From contig OX442322.1 in the NCBI GenBank assembly GCA_949358305.1, positions 3,720,001-3,784,000 on the forward strand: 64,000 bases of DNA, in the 5' to 3' direction. The notes under the pieces are model-generated. The model had not been told where the DNA came from. It did not search any database and saw only the letters and a program-made list of their open reading frames with translations. Positions 62,099 through 64,000 of this stretch are shown here, piece by piece. The stretch's first letter is position 1. Every line of letters starts with the position of its first letter. Both the position numbers and the translations under genes were made by a program. The DNA comes from Strigamia acuminata. Taxonomy: Eukaryota > Arthropoda > Chilopoda > Geophilomorpha > Linotaeniidae.

Positions 62099-63226
62099 TT
62101 ACATCGCGAGAATTTTCTTGCGCATGTTTTCAAACTTGGTTTTATCGAGGACTCTTTCCTCTTTTAGTTCTATAAGTATTTCTACAATTTCATTGTCGTG
62201 AGACTGATTTCCGGCATCCCGTGATGCGTGCAACATTCGCAGCCTGTCTATTAATTCGTCCGGGTTATTGTAATACTTGTAGTCTACGGAGTTGTGCAGA
62301 CGAAACGTTTTCATAATGCCTTGGCCCGATTGTAGATATTGTGCTTGATGTTTTTTGTAGTGTTGCCAAATTGGTTTAATCACTTTCAGATACTTCTCTC
62401 CTTTAGAAGATTTTGGCCTATTAGTTGCTGGATCATGACGACTAAATAATGCTTTAGTTTTGATTAGAATGTCGGCATAATTATTTAATGCCTTCTGATT
62501 CTGATATGGATCCAATGCTGGAATTTTGTTCAAGAGGAAATCCTTTAATTCTTTATCGAATCTATATATTTTATTTCTTATAGAAATATGTTCCGGGATT
62601 AATGTAACTTCTTCGACTCCTATTTTAAATTTTAAGTCTTTAGTATCAAATCTGATTCCAAACACACGGTCTATATTACCCGCATTTGCAGCATAATAAC
62701 TTATAAAAGATTGCAGATACGTGTCTTCCGGATCTGTTTCTTTCTTTTTCCATTCGAGACTTCTACGTACTTCCGTGCGATATTTATCAGAAACAGCATC
62801 AGCATCGTCACCAAGATTTGCTTCTTCTTCTTCCACACTTCGAAGTGATGTATTGTTCTCTTCATCGTGATCAATTAAACTTTGAGGAGTTCCACGATGA
62901 CTAGAGGACAAGCTTTGGCGTAAGAACTGTCTTTTAATGGATGCATTTTTCCAATTTCTGACGGGTGTCTCTATATCTATTTTTGACATTGTCTTCTTAG
63001 GCTCGCTTTTAACGGTAGTAAAAGGTGACGGTTTGAAAGACATGGGTTGGGGTGGAGATACCTGCAGCTGCTGCGGCAGGCTATGCAATGCTGTAGTAAC
63101 CGGTTTGAAGAATGCATCGAGCGCTTCATCTTCGGATCCTCTGTTTAACTTATCTTGCAGAAACTTTTTTTTCAAGCTCTGTTTTAATTTCTCGTAATTT
63201 CCACGCTGTTGTTTATTCATGTTCAT
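62099..63226 (-). CDS. DUF8207-like protein of Maverick A
   Basis: 375 codons. Both ends are nearly identical to the Maverick B protein, but the middle ~270 residues differ strongly and contain a different acidic stretch and different spacing. The frame is intact. The family pattern VFGIRFDTKDLKFKIG ... KSSKGEKYLKVIKPIW is kept, so the divergence is between two functional-looking alleles rather than decay. Confidence 0.7.
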   Translation of the reverse strand: MNMNKQQRGNYEKLKQSLKKKFLQDKLNRGSEDEALDAFFKPVTTALHSLPQQLQVSPPQPMSFKPSPFTTVKSEPKKTMSKIDIETPVRNWKNASIKRQFLRQSLSSSHRGTPQSLIDHDEENNTSLRSVEEEEANLGDDADAVSDKYRTEVRRSLEWKKKETDPEDTYLQSFISYYAANAGNIDRVFGIRFDTKDLKFKIGVEEVTLIPEHISIRNKIYRFDKELKDFLLNKIPALDPYQNQKALNNYADILIKTKALFSRHDPATNRPKSSKGEKYLKVIKPIWQHYKKHQAQYLQSGQGIMKTFRLHNSVDYKYYNNPDELIDRLRMLHASRDAGNQSHDNEIVEILIELKEERVLDKTKFENMRKKILAM

Positions 63227-63890
63227 TTTTTAAAAATGGGTAAAATTTATTTTTATATCTCCCGCTCGACATAGACTTGGTCTTGTCAATCGTGAGAAAG
63301 CCGAACGTATCATCATCCCAACACGACTTGCATACGTCTCTGAATCGAACGTACGTCATGTCCGTTCCAACATGGTTGTCAAAAACGTGTTTCATGTTTC
63401 TTTCATCTTGTCTGAACATGATTATTAAATTGGCATTGTCTCTTATCACCTGTTTTGGGATCCGGCTATAAGTCTGGCACAAGTAAAAGCAATCCACGTT
63501 ACTATGACGGCCCTGGGCAAAATATTTCTCAATATTATGTTGTTTGTCGGTCATCACATCGTCAAACACAAAAATAGACTTGTTCACATTTTTATCAAAA
63601 AGTTGTTCGGGAGACGGTACATCTTCGTTGCTCGGGAAGAAATGAGCTACCTGTTCGCCCAATTCCGATTCTAGATCCTCGAACAACTCTCTTAACTGTT
63701 CGTATTTTGGTTGAAATAAAGTTTTAGAAAACACCATCAGCTTGTCGAACCGTAGCCAATGCAGGAAGTTTAGCAACAGATTCGTTTTCCCACATTCGGC
63801 CGGGCCACACATGATGCATCTTATGTTTTTCGGCAAAATCGACTTATCACATTTGTCCAAACGCCCCGTGTCAAAATTTATGACATTCAT
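63213..63890 (-). CDS. A32-like genome-packaging ATPase of Maverick A
   Basis: 225 codons, intact. Walker A GPAECGKTNLL and Walker B SIFVFDDVM are kept. It differs from the Maverick B protein at about five positions. Overlaps the DUF8207 gene by 14 nt. Confidence 0.92.
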   Translation of the reverse strand: MNVINFDTGRLDKCDKSILPKNIRCIMCGPAECGKTNLLLNFLHWLRFDKLMVFSKTLFQPKYEQLRELFEDLESELGEQVAHFFPSNEDVPSPEQLFDKNVNKSIFVFDDVMTDKQHNIEKYFAQGRHSNVDCFYLCQTYSRIPKQVIRDNANLIIMFRQDERNMKHVFDNHVGTDMTYVRFRDVCKSCWDDDTFGFLTIDKTKSMSSGRYKNKFYPFLKNEHE

Positions 63891-63925
63891 TTTTTATATT
63901 CCCGTAATAAAAAAAGAAGACAAAC

Positions 63926-64000
63926 ATGTTTTGCATTAAATGCAAAAAGTCTACTCCTACCGGCACGTTGGAAATGGGAGTCACTAAGAACAACAGAGCC
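63926..64000 (+). CDS. Start of zinc ribbon/PLA2 protein of Maverick A (partial)
   Basis: First 25 codons (MFCIKCKKSTPTGTLEMG...), matching the start at 44779 in Maverick B. The A run and PLA2 domain are beyond the window. Confidence 0.75.
   Translation, partial: MFCIKCKKSTPTGTLEMGVTKNNRA

Larger units (their letters stand above)
27091..64000. mobile_element. Maverick/Polinton A (left end to beyond the window)
   Basis: A virus-like DNA transposon that begins at 27091 with the same terminal repeat as Maverick B. Read outward from that end it has DNA polymerase B, fibre-like protein, protease, minor capsid, major capsid, small protein, penton-like protein, DUF8207-like protein, packaging ATPase and the start of the zinc ribbon/PLA2 protein. 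It is interrupted by a solo LTR D (28096-29840) and by gypsy B with its passengers (37090-60422). About 11.8 kb of its own sequence is visible. It is oriented opposite to Maverick B. The polymerase, major capsid and penton genes are broken. Confidence 0.92.

Overview
The window is repeat-rich, AT-rich animal DNA, most probably from an arthropod. It is built almost entirely of mobile elements nested in one another: Ty3/gypsy-type LTR retrotransposons, solo LTRs, small DNA transposons and two Maverick/Polinton elements. Reasons for an arthropod: the Maverick gene set matches the type annotated across insect genomes, TTAGG-like words occur, and the retrotransposon types fit. No rRNA, tRNA, CRISPR or prokaryotic gene organisation was seen.

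Region 1 (1-9461): two copies of one gypsy family (gypsy A) sit tail to tail, 84 bp apart. The right copy (1002-9461, minus strand) is complete, with 574-bp LTRs that look nearly identical, an ATAT target duplication, an open gag and an open 1241-codon pol. It looks recent. Its gag stop is directly preceded by the slippery heptamer GGGAAAC, with pol in the -1 frame.

Region 2 (9462-27090): fragments of older elements. These are a truncated long LTR (family D), the 5' half of another gypsy-like element (C) split by a 753-bp TA-flanked MITE, a solo LTR (F), a decayed Mutator-like transposon split by a long solo LTR (E), a CAGCTG-rich hAT-type MITE with an 8-bp target duplication, a candidate host gene with phase-matched exons, and a second D copy.

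Region 3 (27091-64000) is a Russian doll. Maverick A starts at 27091, inside D copy 2, and runs off the right edge. Its DNA polymerase gene holds a solo D LTR (28096-29840, AACA duplication). Its major capsid gene holds gypsy B (37090-60422; 124-bp LTRs; GTAAC duplication). Gypsy B's pol is in turn split by another solo D LTR (56741-58487, ATCT duplication) and by a complete 17,135-bp Maverick B (39384-56518, CCGGTT duplication).

Maverick B carries a virus-like gene set: adenain-like protease, chromodomain integrase, zinc ribbon/phospholipase A2 protein, packaging ATPase, DUF8207-like protein, penton-like protein, double-jelly-roll major capsid protein, pVI-like minor capsid protein, a second adenain-like protease, a coiled-coil fibre-like protein and a protein-primed-type DNA polymerase B. 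Morphogenesis genes run on the plus strand from 44.8 to 51.9 kb. Integrase-side genes diverge from them across a 35-bp gap, and the polymerase converges from the right.

The two Mavericks are nearly identical over most genes but differ sharply in three tracts: the fibre shaft/head, the middle of the DUF8207 protein, and an endonuclease-VII-like insert in the polymerase. This mosaic of conserved backbone and variable cassettes is the most interesting signal in the window. Both polymerase copies are broken in different ways.
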